Assembly (NCBI GenBank): GCA_035327585.1
Contig: DAOLDD010000015.1
Span: forward strand, 8,427 to 72,426
Direction: 5' to 3'
DNA length: 64,000 nt
Source of the DNA: JAMLJG01 sp035327585
Lineage (GTDB): Bacteria; Verrucomicrobiota; Kiritimatiellia; CAIVKH01
The notes under the pieces are model-generated. The model had not been told where the DNA came from, did no database searches, and saw only the letters and a program-made list of their open reading frames with translations. This document shows positions 49,251 to 57,259 of the stretch, piece by piece. The position numbers were made by a program, and so were the translations under genes. Position 1 is the stretch's first letter, and each line of letters opens with the position of its first letter.

Positions 49251-50339
49251 TCACGCGGTGCCGGCGAGCTGGCCGCAGGCGGCGCCGATGTCGACGCCGC
49301 GTTCGACGCGGACGGTGCAGGGGATGCCGTATTCCTGCAGGCCTTCCTGAAACGCGAGGACGCGCTGGCGGTGCGAACGGCCGAGCGGCGAGCCGGGGAC
49401 CGGGTTCCAAGGGATCAAATTCACGTGCATCAGCGTGGTGCGAATCGCGCTCTCGCGCAACAAGCGCCCAAGCTGCGCCGCCTGCTCGGGCGAATCATTC
49501 TTCTCCTGCAACAGGACGTACTCGAACGACACGCGCCGGTTCGTCTGTTCCGTGTAGTCGCGCACTGCGGCGAGCAGTTCCGCGATCGGAAAGCTCTTGT
49601 TCACCGGCATCATCGCCGTACGCGTCTCGTCGTCCGGCGCGTGCAGCGAAATCGCGAGGTTGATCGGCAGCGGGTCCTCCGCGAGCTTGCGGATGCCGGG
49701 CACGAGGCCGACGGTGGACACGGTGTAGCTGCGCGCGCCCATGTTGAAGCCGTCCGGGTCGTGCAGGATGTCCACCGCCGCGCGCCAGTTTGCGTAATTG
49801 TTGAACGGCTCGCCCATGCCCATGAAGACGACGTTGGTGAGGCGGGAGGATTCAGGTGTCAGGTGTCGGGTGTCGGGTGTCAGCGAGCGGAGCGCGCGGG
49901 CGGCCCAGTAGACCTGTTCCACGATCTGACCCGGCGTGAGGTCGTGCAGGAAGCCGAGTTTGCCCGTCGCGCAGAAGACGCACGCCATCGGGCAGCCCGA
50001 CTGGCTGGAGACGCACACGGTGGCGCGGTCGGGATAGACCATCAGGACCGACTCCACCGGCGACCCGTCCGCGAGTTTGAAGAGCGCTTTTTTCGTCAGG
50101 CCGCCGTCGCCTTCGTGTATCGCAGCGCAGGCGAGCGTGCCGATCCGCGTCTCCGCCGCGAGCCGGTCGCGTAGTGCCTTCGGCAGATCCGTCATCTCCT
50201 CCGGCGCCGCCGCGAGGTTGACGTGGAGCTGCCGGTAAATTTGCTTCGCGCGAAACGCCGGCTGCCCCCACGCCGCGAGCAGCTCCGCGAGTTGCGTGCG
50301 AGTGAGGTCAAGGAGGTCCGGTTTGGAGTCTTCGCCCAT
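49251..50339 (-). CDS. rlmN: 23S rRNA (adenine-2503-C2) / tRNA-A37 methyltransferase RlmN
   Basis: 362 residues. The radical-SAM motif is CPMACVFC (Cys116, Cys120, Cys123), the conserved base is Glu96 (PVESVLM), the SAM-binding motif is VFMGMGEPFNNY, and the mechanistic cysteine is Cys355 (DIGAACGQL). The enzyme methylates A2503 of 23S rRNA and A37 of some tRNAs. Between the cluster domain and GMGEP there is an extra ~13 residues (about 152-164, SLTPDTRHLTPES) encoded by a tandem GACACCTGACACC-type repeat at 49852-49882. The start at 50339 (MGEDSK) is preferred over TTG 50348, which lies inside a TTACAGACGTTGAAA dyad. Confidence 0.93.
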   Translation of the reverse strand: MGEDSKPDLLDLTRTQLAELLAAWGQPAFRAKQIYRQLHVNLAAAPEEMTDLPKALRDRLAAETRIGTLACAAIHEGDGGLTKKALFKLADGSPVESVLMVYPDRATVCVSSQSGCPMACVFCATGKLGFLHDLTPGQIVEQVYWAARALRSLTPDTRHLTPESSRLTNVVFMGMGEPFNNYANWRAAVDILHDPDGFNMGARSYTVSTVGLVPGIRKLAEDPLPINLAISLHAPDDETRTAMMPVNKSFPIAELLAAVRDYTEQTNRRVSFEYVLLQEKNDSPEQAAQLGRLLRESAIRTTLMHVNLIPWNPVPGSPLGRSHRQRVLAFQEGLQEYGIPCTVRVERGVDIGAACGQLAGTA

Positions 50340-50342
50340 GAA

Positions 50343-50357
50343 TTTCAACGTCTGTAA
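50343..50357. repeat. Single TTACAGACGTTGAAA dyad at the rlmN start
   Basis: On the minus strand the site reads TTACAGACGTTGAAA and ends 3 nt before the rlmN ATG. Same word as the paired sites at 6.7 and 20.3 kb; no second copy at ~30 bp here. Its position would block or define the rlmN translation start. Confidence 0.65.
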
Positions 50358-50373
50358 TTTTTCGCCTTCACCC

Positions 50374-50433
50374 TTCCGCCGGCTGAGCGGCGGAACTACA
50401 GGTGTTGTCGCTCCGGCGCTCCGTCGCCGGAGG
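50374..50433. repeat. Two short CCGGCG-type hairpins
   Basis: CCGCCGGCTGAGCGGCGG (50376-50393) and CTCCGGCGCTCCGTCGCCGG (50411-50430) lie end to end between rlmN and the mutase gene, with ACTACAGGTGTTG between. Same family as 45017-45086. Confidence 0.65.
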
Positions 50434-50464
50434 TGTTGCGATTACATTTCATACCATTGGAAAA

Positions 50465-51649
50465 TCACGTGCGCAGGCGGGCGGCCATCCATTCGTGGGC
50501 GATGGAGAGCGGGGCGGATTCGCTGCTGATTTCGTCGAAGGGCGCTTCGCGGTCGACCGGGCCGCAGGGGCCGTCGAGCACGGCGACGGGGACCGGTTCG
50601 CGGGTGTGGCCTTTCTTCGATACCGGAGTGCGGTGGTCCATCGCGACGATGAGGCGGTAGGGTTCGCCGCGCCGCTCGAGTTCGGCCCAGATGGGCGCGA
50701 CGATTTGCGCATCGAACATCTCGATGGCTTGTTTCTTCAGGTCCGCGCGCCCGAGGTGGCCGCATTCGTCGGGGGCCTCGAAGTGGACGTAGGCGAAGTC
50801 GTGTGCGCGGAGCGCGTCGAGCGCGGCGCGGACTTTGTTTTCGCAATTCGTGTCGAGGAAGCCGGTGGCGCCTTCGATCGCGGGGGCGTCGAGGCCGGCG
50901 AGCAGGCCGAGGCCGCGCACGAGGTCGACGGCGGATACGACGATGCCGGTGCGGCCGAACTGTTCCCGGTAGGACGGCAATTGCACGGCGTGGCCCTGGC
51001 CCCAGAGCCAGATTTGCGTGGCGGGATTCTTCCCGGCGGCAATGCGGGCCTGGTTGACCGGGTGGTTGCGCAGGATTTCGCGCGAGTCGTCCATCAACCG
51101 GCGTACCTCGTCGTGCCGGCAGCCCTGCGGGAGGTGGGGGTCGATGGACTGGTCGGAAATTTCGTGCGGCGGCTGGGTGAGCAGGTCGGTCGGCCCGTTT
51201 TTCCAGATCAGCAGGTGGCGGTAGCTGACGCCGCCGCGGAAGGTGAGGCCGGATTTGCCCAGCCGCTTCTGGATGCTGTCGATGAGCGCGTGCGCCTCGG
51301 GGGTGGAAATGTGGCCTGCGGAATAGTCCTGCATCGCGCCGTTGGCGACGGTGACGAGGTTGCAGCGGAATGCGACGTCGTCCGGGGCGAGCGCGATGCC
51401 TGCGCCGGCGGCTTCGATGGGGGCGCGGCCGCTGTAGTACGCGGATGGGTTGTAGCCGAGGAGGCTGAGGTTCGCGACGTCGCTGCCGGGCGGGAGTTCG
51501 GGGGGAACGGTTTGGATGCGTTCAACCCGGCCCGCGGCGGCGATGCGCCGGATGTTCGGCATGTTCGCGGCCTGCAGGAGGGTTTGATTATCCAATGCCG
51601 GAACGGGGTAATCGCCCATTCCGTCGCCAACTAGAACCACAACTTTCAT
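50465..51649 (-). CDS. apgM: Cofactor-independent phosphoglycerate mutase (ApgM type)
   Basis: 394 residues of the alkaline-phosphatase superfamily, archaeal-type iPGM. Metal and nucleophile region: VVVLVGDGMGDYPVPAL, then PPGSDVANLSLLGYNP (nucleophile Ser), and C-terminal metal sites VHFEAPDECGHLG and VAMDHRTPVSKKGHT. It interconverts 3- and 2-phosphoglycerate without 2,3-bisphosphoglycerate. Some relatives were annotated as homoserine kinases; the motif set favours the mutase. ATG 51649 (MKVVVLVGDG) is the family start. Confidence 0.9.
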   Translation of the reverse strand: MKVVVLVGDGMGDYPVPALDNQTLLQAANMPNIRRIAAAGRVERIQTVPPELPPGSDVANLSLLGYNPSAYYSGRAPIEAAGAGIALAPDDVAFRCNLVTVANGAMQDYSAGHISTPEAHALIDSIQKRLGKSGLTFRGGVSYRHLLIWKNGPTDLLTQPPHEISDQSIDPHLPQGCRHDEVRRLMDDSREILRNHPVNQARIAAGKNPATQIWLWGQGHAVQLPSYREQFGRTGIVVSAVDLVRGLGLLAGLDAPAIEGATGFLDTNCENKVRAALDALRAHDFAYVHFEAPDECGHLGRADLKKQAIEMFDAQIVAPIWAELERRGEPYRLIVAMDHRTPVSKKGHTREPVPVAVLDGPCGPVDREAPFDEISSESAPLSIAHEWMAARLRT

Positions 51650-51789
51650 GGGGCGTTACACCATAACGAAGCGGCGCGGGATGTCAGGTTCTTTCTGGCG
51701 GTGGCGCTGGAGCCCGAAAACGCACGGTGACGCCCACCGTGCTGTAGGCGCGCACGGTGGGCGCGCCGGGAGGGGCGGCGCTCATTCAC

Positions 51790-51880
51790 CCTCGCCAAGG
51801 CGATGGCGGACAAGTCGCGTGCGCTGCGGTAGCGAAGCCCACTTGGGTCCGGCGGGGCAGGCCCGCCGGGGGCCAAATGG
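51790..51880. repeat. CTTGGGTCCGGCGGGGCAGG repeat fragment
   Basis: CTCGCCAAGGCGATGGCGGA (51791-51810), then AAGCCCACTTGGGTCCGGC and GGCAGGCCCGCCGGGGGCC (to about 51874). This is a partial, reversed relative of the elements at 46214 and 47971. The remainder of 51650-51905 has no gene that I can support. Confidence 0.6.
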
Positions 51881-51905
51881 CTGTGAGTCAGCCTTTATCA
51901 TGCCG

Positions 51906-54230
51906 CTACTCCGGCCATTCGATGACGAACGGGAGGCGCAGCGAGTGGCCGTCGGCATCCATCCACCAGCCGTCGGGCCGCATGGCGAGGCTGTGTTCAA
52001 CGCCGTGTTCGTTGTTCGGCTCGGGGCGCCCCCAGTTTTCAAAGCGCCAGCCTTCGCCGGTGGTCCAACGCCAGAAGGTTTCAGAACCTTCATCCGTGCC
52101 GCCGAGCCAGATGGAGCGGCCGAGCATGGCGAGCGCGAAGGTATCCATCAGCCATTTGTTTTCCGCCGTGGACGTCGCGGCGGCGAGATGGGCGCCGTGC
52201 CGCTCGGCGAAATGACGGGCTTCGTGCCAGTTGAGTGGTGTGAGAATCAACGCGTAGCGATGTCCCTTGAATTGCGCCGGATGCGGGATGGGCATGCCGG
52301 GGTTCTCGTGCAGGCTGCGCGCGTTTGCGATGGCGTGGCTCATCGTCTCCCGGGCACGCGCCATCGCGGGCACGGCCATGAATCCATCGAACACGCGCGC
52401 GAGCGCCTGTTCGGCGGCCTCGAAGTTGGAGCTGGCGAGCGCCTGGAATACCGGTGACGAGAGGGCCGCGAAGGTGCCGTCGTTGATCCGCAGGATCTCG
52501 AGTGTGGCGATCTGCGCGAGGGGCGAGAGATCGGTGACCTTGGCCTGCCCGATGTCGAGCGATACGAGCGGGATGTCGCGGAAGGGTTCGAGGTCGGTGA
52601 CGCGCTGGCCAGGCGCGAGATGCGTCAGCGTGAAGTGCATGCGGTTTTTTTCGTCGAACACGAGGTTCGCGCCCTGGCCGGGCCACACCGCATCGATGGT
52701 CGCGCGGTGCAACCGCAGGAGACGGTATTGCTCCTCGTCCGCGGCGCGCGGGTTGAGCAGCACCAGGTTGAACGTCGCGGAGTCGGTGACCACGATTTCC
52801 CGGTTCGCGGCGTGGGCGGGCGCGCCGATCCAGTATTCGCCGTTCGCGAGGAATTTGTAGGGCCATTCGGCGCGCCCCTTGAACAGCCGGAGCGGTTTGC
52901 GCAGTTCGAACCGGCCCGGCCCCGCCTCGCGCATGCGCCACTCGGTGGATTCGCGGGCCCATTCATTAAAGGCGCCGGCGACCTGGAGCCGCGTGAGTGG
53001 TCCGATATCGGCGACGGGGACGAGGCGTCCATCTTCGTGGCGCGCGTATGTATAGCGGCCGGGCTCGAAGAGGAAGACGACATCGCTGCCGTCGATCGCG
53101 TAGCCGAACTCGCCCTCGTCGTAGCGGGGGAGGATGGTTTCCGGCGCGGGCGCCTCGCTGCGCGCGAGCCAGTACGCGGCGGCTGCGCCCACGGCGATGA
53201 CGGCGAGCGCTGCGATGGCGAGCGCGCGCGTGCGGCGCGCGGCAGTAGGTCCCACGGGGCGCGGGGTGTCGAGGTAGTCGCCGATGGCGCGGGCGAACTC
53301 GCCGGCGTTCTGGTAGCGCGCCTCGCGCGGTTTGGCCAGGGCCTTGAGGACCAGCTTGTCGAGCGCGGGGTCGATCGCGCCCGCGTCCGTCGCGGCCTTG
53401 CCGGGCGGCTGCGGGCGGGTCTTGACGATGTGGTCGAGGACGGTGCGCAATTCGGCGAATACGTCGTATGGGAACTCGCCGGTCAACATTTCGTAGAGGA
53501 TGACGCCGAGCGCATAGACATCGGTGCGCGGGTCGATTTGCGTCGCGTCGCCGCGTGCCTGCTCGGGGCTGGCCCATTCGAGGGAGCCGACGAATTCGCC
53601 GAGTCGGGTGGAGCTCGCGTTGGGCGCGCCGCCGATGGCGACCACGGAGTGGGCGAGGCCGAAGTCGAGAATGTGCGGTTCACCGTAGGCGTCGATGATG
53701 ATGTTCGACGGTTTGAGGTCGCGGTGCACGATGCCGCGCAGGTGGGCGGCATTCACGGCCTCGCAGATGCGGCGGAACAGCTTGAGCAGCTCCGTTCGGC
53801 CCGTTGCGTCGAGGGTTTCGCCGCGGTCCCGGCGGAAGTCATCCATGAATTCGTTCAGCGCGCGTCCGTCGACGTAGTTGAGGACGAAGTAGGGGGAGCC
53901 GTCGGCGGTGGCGCCTCGATCAATGACGGATACGATGTTGGGGTGATCGAGCGCGGCGAGGATGCGGACTTCCTGCTCCATGCGGTTGCGTTCAAGCTCG
54001 GAGGCGTAGGGGCCGCCGAAGATCAATTTGAGCGCGACGCGGCGTCCGGTGGACTTCTGGATTGCGAGAAAAACGGCGGCCTGGCCCCCGCGTTGGATTT
54101 CCTCGACCAGCTCATAGCCATTGATGCGCAGGGCGGGTTCCGGTTTCGCGGGTGCGTCGTCGTCCGGGAGCGATCCGACTTCGATGCCGTCGTCCTCTTC
54201 CTCATCGTTCCCTGGCCGCTGCTGATCCAT
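51906..54230 (-). CDS. Transmembrane Ser/Thr kinase with carbohydrate-binding-like and C-type-lectin-like domains
   Basis: 774 residues. An acidic N-terminus (1-36) precedes a Hanks-type kinase (39-320) with a Gly-rich loop QRGGQAAVF, Lys68 (VALKL), catalytic HRDLKPSN (Asp171) and DFG 189-191, all intact. One membrane helix spans 336-353. Outside lie an E-set/CBM48-like module (415-480, VAGAFNEWA..WPYKFLANGEYWIG), a stretch with leucine-rich-repeat character (about 555-600, VTDLSPLAQIATLEIL), and a C-type-lectin-like domain (657-774) with WLGGTDEG, WRWTTGEGWRFENW, EPNN (737-740) and a closing WW..D pattern. The EPN tripeptide is the mannose-type calcium/sugar motif, though the domain has no cysteines. 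It likely senses an external glycan or wall signal. The start at 54230 is preferred over an earlier alternative. Confidence 0.88.
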   Translation of the reverse strand: MDQQRPGNDEEEDDGIEVGSLPDDDAPAKPEPALRINGYELVEEIQRGGQAAVFLAIQKSTGRRVALKLIFGGPYASELERNRMEQEVRILAALDHPNIVSVIDRGATADGSPYFVLNYVDGRALNEFMDDFRRDRGETLDATGRTELLKLFRRICEAVNAAHLRGIVHRDLKPSNIIIDAYGEPHILDFGLAHSVVAIGGAPNASSTRLGEFVGSLEWASPEQARGDATQIDPRTDVYALGVILYEMLTGEFPYDVFAELRTVLDHIVKTRPQPPGKAATDAGAIDPALDKLVLKALAKPREARYQNAGEFARAIGDYLDTPRPVGPTAARRTRALAIAALAVIAVGAAAAYWLARSEAPAPETILPRYDEGEFGYAIDGSDVVFLFEPGRYTYARHEDGRLVPVADIGPLTRLQVAGAFNEWARESTEWRMREAGPGRFELRKPLRLFKGRAEWPYKFLANGEYWIGAPAHAANREIVVTDSATFNLVLLNPRAADEEQYRLLRLHRATIDAVWPGQGANLVFDEKNRMHFTLTHLAPGQRVTDLEPFRDIPLVSLDIGQAKVTDLSPLAQIATLEILRINDGTFAALSSPVFQALASSNFEAAEQALARVFDGFMAVPAMARARETMSHAIANARSLHENPGMPIPHPAQFKGHRYALILTPLNWHEARHFAERHGAHLAAATSTAENKWLMDTFALAMLGRSIWLGGTDEGSETFWRWTTGEGWRFENWGRPEPNNEHGVEHSLAMRPDGWWMDADGHSLRLPFVIEWPE

Positions 54231-54327
54231 ATCGCACGAACATACCACAGGTGCGTCGCGACAAGCCAGTCGCGTTGCCGCTGCAATTATCGCGGATTTA
54301 CCGGGGTGCTTGAGCTATGCTCTCCGC

Positions 54328-55386
54328 GTGACTCCGCAGGTTTCGATCCTGATGCCCGTTCGCAACGCGTCCGCGACCCTGCCCGCCGTCCTGGCGAGCC
54401 TGGCCGCCGCGGCGGATGCGCTGCATGCGCAGACCCATTTCGCGTGCGAACTGCTCGCCCTCGACCACGGCTCCACCGACTCCACCGCCATTCAGCTCCG
54501 CGCGGTTGCGGATAAAGACACTTATGCGCATATGCGCATAAGTGTCTTATCGCTCCCCGGACCGGAGGAGGTGTCGTTTGCGAGGGTGCTGAATGGGGGG
54601 CTGGAACGCGCGCGGGGGCGGTTTATCGCGCGGATGGACGCGGATGATGTGTGCCACCCGGAGCGGCTGCGGCGACAGACGGAACACCTGCTGGCGAATG
54701 CGTCGGTGGACGTGGCCGGGTGCCGCGTCGCCTACGGCGGGGACCGCGCGGCGCAAGCGGGGTACGCGCGCTACGTCGATTGGATCAATTCGCTCCTGTC
54801 GCACGACGACATGGCGCTGGCACGCTTCCGCGAGTCGCCGCTCGCGCATCCCTCGGTGATGTTCCGGCGCGAGCTGGTCGGGCAGCACGGCGGTTACCGG
54901 GAGGGGCCGTTTCCCGAGGATTACGAACTCTGGCTGCGCTGGTTCGAGGCCGGCGTGCGCTTCGCCAAACTGCCGGACACGCTGCTCACGTGGAACGATC
55001 CGCCGGGCCGGCTGTCGCGGGTCCACCCGAACTACGCACCGGAAAATTTCTACGCGATCAAGGCGGATTACCTGGCGCGCTGGCTGGCGCGGCACAACCC
55101 GCATCACCCGGACATTCTCGTGGTCGGGGCGGGACGCGTCACCCGCCGGCGCGTCGAAAAACTGATCGAAAAAGGCATTCGCGTGAAGGCGTGGGCGGAT
55201 CTGGACCCCGGCAAGATCGGCCGCGTTCATCACGGTGCGCCGGTGATTCACCATCACGACATTCCGCCGCCGGGCGCCGCCTTCGTCGTGCCCTTCGTTT
55301 CCGCCATCGGCGCCCCGGAGCATATCCGCGCGTTGTTGGAATCGCGCGGCCATGTCCGGGGGCGCGATTTTATCGAGGCGGCGTAA
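54328..55386 (+). CDS. GT2-family glycosyltransferase with extra Rossmann-like domain
   Basis: 352 residues. GT-A domain: VSILMPVRNASATLPAVLAS (nucleotide-sugar loop), DHGSTDSTA, EEVSFARVLNGGLERARG, and the DxD-type metal motif RMDADDVCHPERL. The acceptor part has PFPEDYELWLRW. From about residue 255 a second domain begins with VVGAGRVTRRRVEKLIEKGI, a Rossmann-like strand-loop-helix that resembles the N-terminal part of PglD-type proteins. A 41-nt near-perfect palindrome (54511-54551) is embedded in frame, adding about 14 residues (DKDTYAHMRISVLS, 62-75) just before the conserved EEVSF. The start is GTG 54328 (MTPQVSI); TTG 54310 is an alternative. It converges on the GH67-like gene, 7 nt apart. 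Confidence 0.82.
   Translation: MTPQVSILMPVRNASATLPAVLASLAAAADALHAQTHFACELLALDHGSTDSTAIQLRAVADKDTYAHMRISVLSLPGPEEVSFARVLNGGLERARGRFIARMDADDVCHPERLRRQTEHLLANASVDVAGCRVAYGGDRAAQAGYARYVDWINSLLSHDDMALARFRESPLAHPSVMFRRELVGQHGGYREGPFPEDYELWLRWFEAGVRFAKLPDTLLTWNDPPGRLSRVHPNYAPENFYAIKADYLARWLARHNPHHPDILVVGAGRVTRRRVEKLIEKGIRVKAWADLDPGKIGRVHHGAPVIHHHDIPPPGAAFVVPFVSAIGAPEHIRALLESRGHVRGRDFIEAA
54511..54551. repeat. 41-nt near-perfect palindrome inside a gene
   Basis: Arms GATAAAGACACTTATGCGCA and TGCGCATAAGTGTCTTATC around a central TA; the only break is one extra A in the left arm. It lies wholly inside the GT2 coding sequence and is markedly more AT-rich than its surroundings. It could extrude as a cruciform or form a strong hairpin in the mRNA. 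Confidence 0.92.
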
Positions 55387-55393
55387 CGCGGCG

Positions 55394-57127
55394 CTATTTG
55401 AACAGCGCGTCCACGCCCATGGCCTGGGTGCGGGAGAATTCCGGCGTCCACGCGCGGCCGATGCGCCGGATCACAGGATGCAGCCAGCCGAGCAGGCGCA
55501 CTGTCAGGATCTGGTCCACGAGTCGGTATCCGCGCTGGCGGCGGAACAGGATCGCGAGGTAACGCTGGAGTCGCGCCCGCTTGAGCCGCACGGGCTGGAA
55601 ATCGAGGTGAATGTGGTAGCGCGGGTTGTGCCGCGCGCGATAGGCCTCGCGCAACGCCGTCAGCCGCTCCGCGATTTCGGGCGTGAACTCGCGAAAGTAG
55701 TATTCCCGCGCCGCGGCGAGGATGGCGAACGTGTCGTATTGGAACTCGATATCGCGCACCGGCAGGCCGAGTTGCTCCGCGATCCGCTGCATCTCGCGAA
55801 TCTTCTCCAGCACGCGCCGACCCTGCAGGACCTTCTCCTCGCCATCGACAACGAAGCAGCGGAGGAACTGGCGAATCGGATGGTTGACCAGCACATGGTC
55901 CCAAAACACGGACAACAGCGGGGGGACGCGGAAGCGGCGGAAAAACAGTTTCTGGCGCGCGTAATCGTCGATGTAGAGGAGTTCCTTGATGACCTCCTCG
56001 GACAGGCGCAACAGGCCCAGGAGGCGACCGCCGTCGAGGTGCGGCGCCCAGCGCAGGCGCCACTGTTCGACCGCCTCCGCCGCGGTGACGCCGTCGCGGA
56101 AGAGCCGCAGCGCGGTCCATGTGTTGATCTCGTTCCAGACGGAGGAGTTCGCGCCGAACGTGAGCCGGCGAAAGTGCGTCCAACCGCCGGTCTGGCACCA
56201 CACCATGACGCCGGCCAGGTTCGGGCAGCGGCGGAGCTGGTTGCGGTACTGCTCATAGTCGCCCCCGATAAACGCCGGATACTCGCCCGTGCCCTCATAC
56301 TCGCGCCGCGCCTGCAATTCCACGACGCGGGGCAGGTGCCCGCGGAACAACTGCGGATTTAAGGGGAGATAGCGGAAGAAATCCGTTTCCCCGTATTTCA
56401 TGGAGAGGATCAACCGGTCGCTGCGGATGTCGTCGAACGTGGCGTGCAGGGTCTCGCGGTTCCAAATCAGGTCGCCGATGCGGTAGGCGCCCACGCTCCA
56501 GGTCCGGAAAAACCACCACCGCCGGTGCGCTTCAAACACCGGCAACAATTCGTGCAGGTAATGCCGCGCCTGCCGCGGGGTGCGGATCACCAGCTCGCTG
56601 CGGAAGCTGCCGTGCACATCCACGCCGTCCGTCTCCCCGATGCGGGTGACCACGCCGGCCACGCGCGGGAAACGCTCGAAGAAGCCCGCCAGCGCATGGG
56701 CGAGGAATGCGCGAATGCCGGCGGGGTCCCGCCCCAGCTCGCGGTCGAGCGCCGCGTTAAAAAACATGAGGTCGGTCGTGATCAACGAGCGCAGGCCGTG
56801 CTGTTCGGCGCGGGCGAAGAGCCGCGCGTAGAACGCCTGGTAGATCGCGATCTTGCGCCGCAATTCAGTCGCGTAGCACGGGTGATCCACGAGGTGGGCG
56901 AGATCGTCGAGGGTGATGGCGTTATATCCGTACGCCGCGGCCATTTCACAGTAGTGCGCGAAATCGGATTCGATGCGCTGCAACAGGGCGGGGTCCGGCA
57001 GGCCGTCCACCTCCAAATCCGCGAAGGGAATCTTGGACCAGTTGATGCGCGGCCGGGTCACCTCGCGGAAAAAGGGCGCGATGCCGTCCACGATCATCCA
57101 CGGCTCGCCGGTCAGGGCTCTGTTCAT
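55394..57127 (-). CDS. GH67-like TIM-barrel protein, function unknown
   Basis: 577 residues, no signal peptide. The middle resembles alpha-glucuronidases of family GH67: VVTRIGETDGVDV, FRTWSVGAYRIGD, LILSMKYGETDFFRYLPLNP, GHLPRVVELQARREYEGTGE and GVMVWCQTGGW, which match the beta-strand ends of that barrel in order. The C-terminal ~200 residues are helical and unlike GH67. Typical GH67 enzymes are about 680 residues and start with an N-terminal beta domain missing here. Candidate catalytic acids include the Glu of RIGETDG and the Glu/Asp of KYGETDF; I cannot assign them. It sits between two glycosyltransferase genes and is divergent from the GT4 gene (132-bp gap). Intracellular glycan trimming is one inference; a non-catalytic barrel is another. 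Confidence 0.65.
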   Translation of the reverse strand: MNRALTGEPWMIVDGIAPFFREVTRPRINWSKIPFADLEVDGLPDPALLQRIESDFAHYCEMAAAYGYNAITLDDLAHLVDHPCYATELRRKIAIYQAFYARLFARAEQHGLRSLITTDLMFFNAALDRELGRDPAGIRAFLAHALAGFFERFPRVAGVVTRIGETDGVDVHGSFRSELVIRTPRQARHYLHELLPVFEAHRRWWFFRTWSVGAYRIGDLIWNRETLHATFDDIRSDRLILSMKYGETDFFRYLPLNPQLFRGHLPRVVELQARREYEGTGEYPAFIGGDYEQYRNQLRRCPNLAGVMVWCQTGGWTHFRRLTFGANSSVWNEINTWTALRLFRDGVTAAEAVEQWRLRWAPHLDGGRLLGLLRLSEEVIKELLYIDDYARQKLFFRRFRVPPLLSVFWDHVLVNHPIRQFLRCFVVDGEEKVLQGRRVLEKIREMQRIAEQLGLPVRDIEFQYDTFAILAAAREYYFREFTPEIAERLTALREAYRARHNPRYHIHLDFQPVRLKRARLQRYLAILFRRQRGYRLVDQILTVRLLGWLHPVIRRIGRAWTPEFSRTQAMGVDALFK

Positions 57128-57259
57128 GGCGGGCGAATATAGATGACCCGCCCGCGCTTGTCCGGTCCCACCTGCACCGGAACCGATTTCTCGCCGCTCC
57201 CTCACACGGTCCTGACACGGCTGCCGCCTGCTGGCGTGCAACCAGAAGGAGGGACCGCC

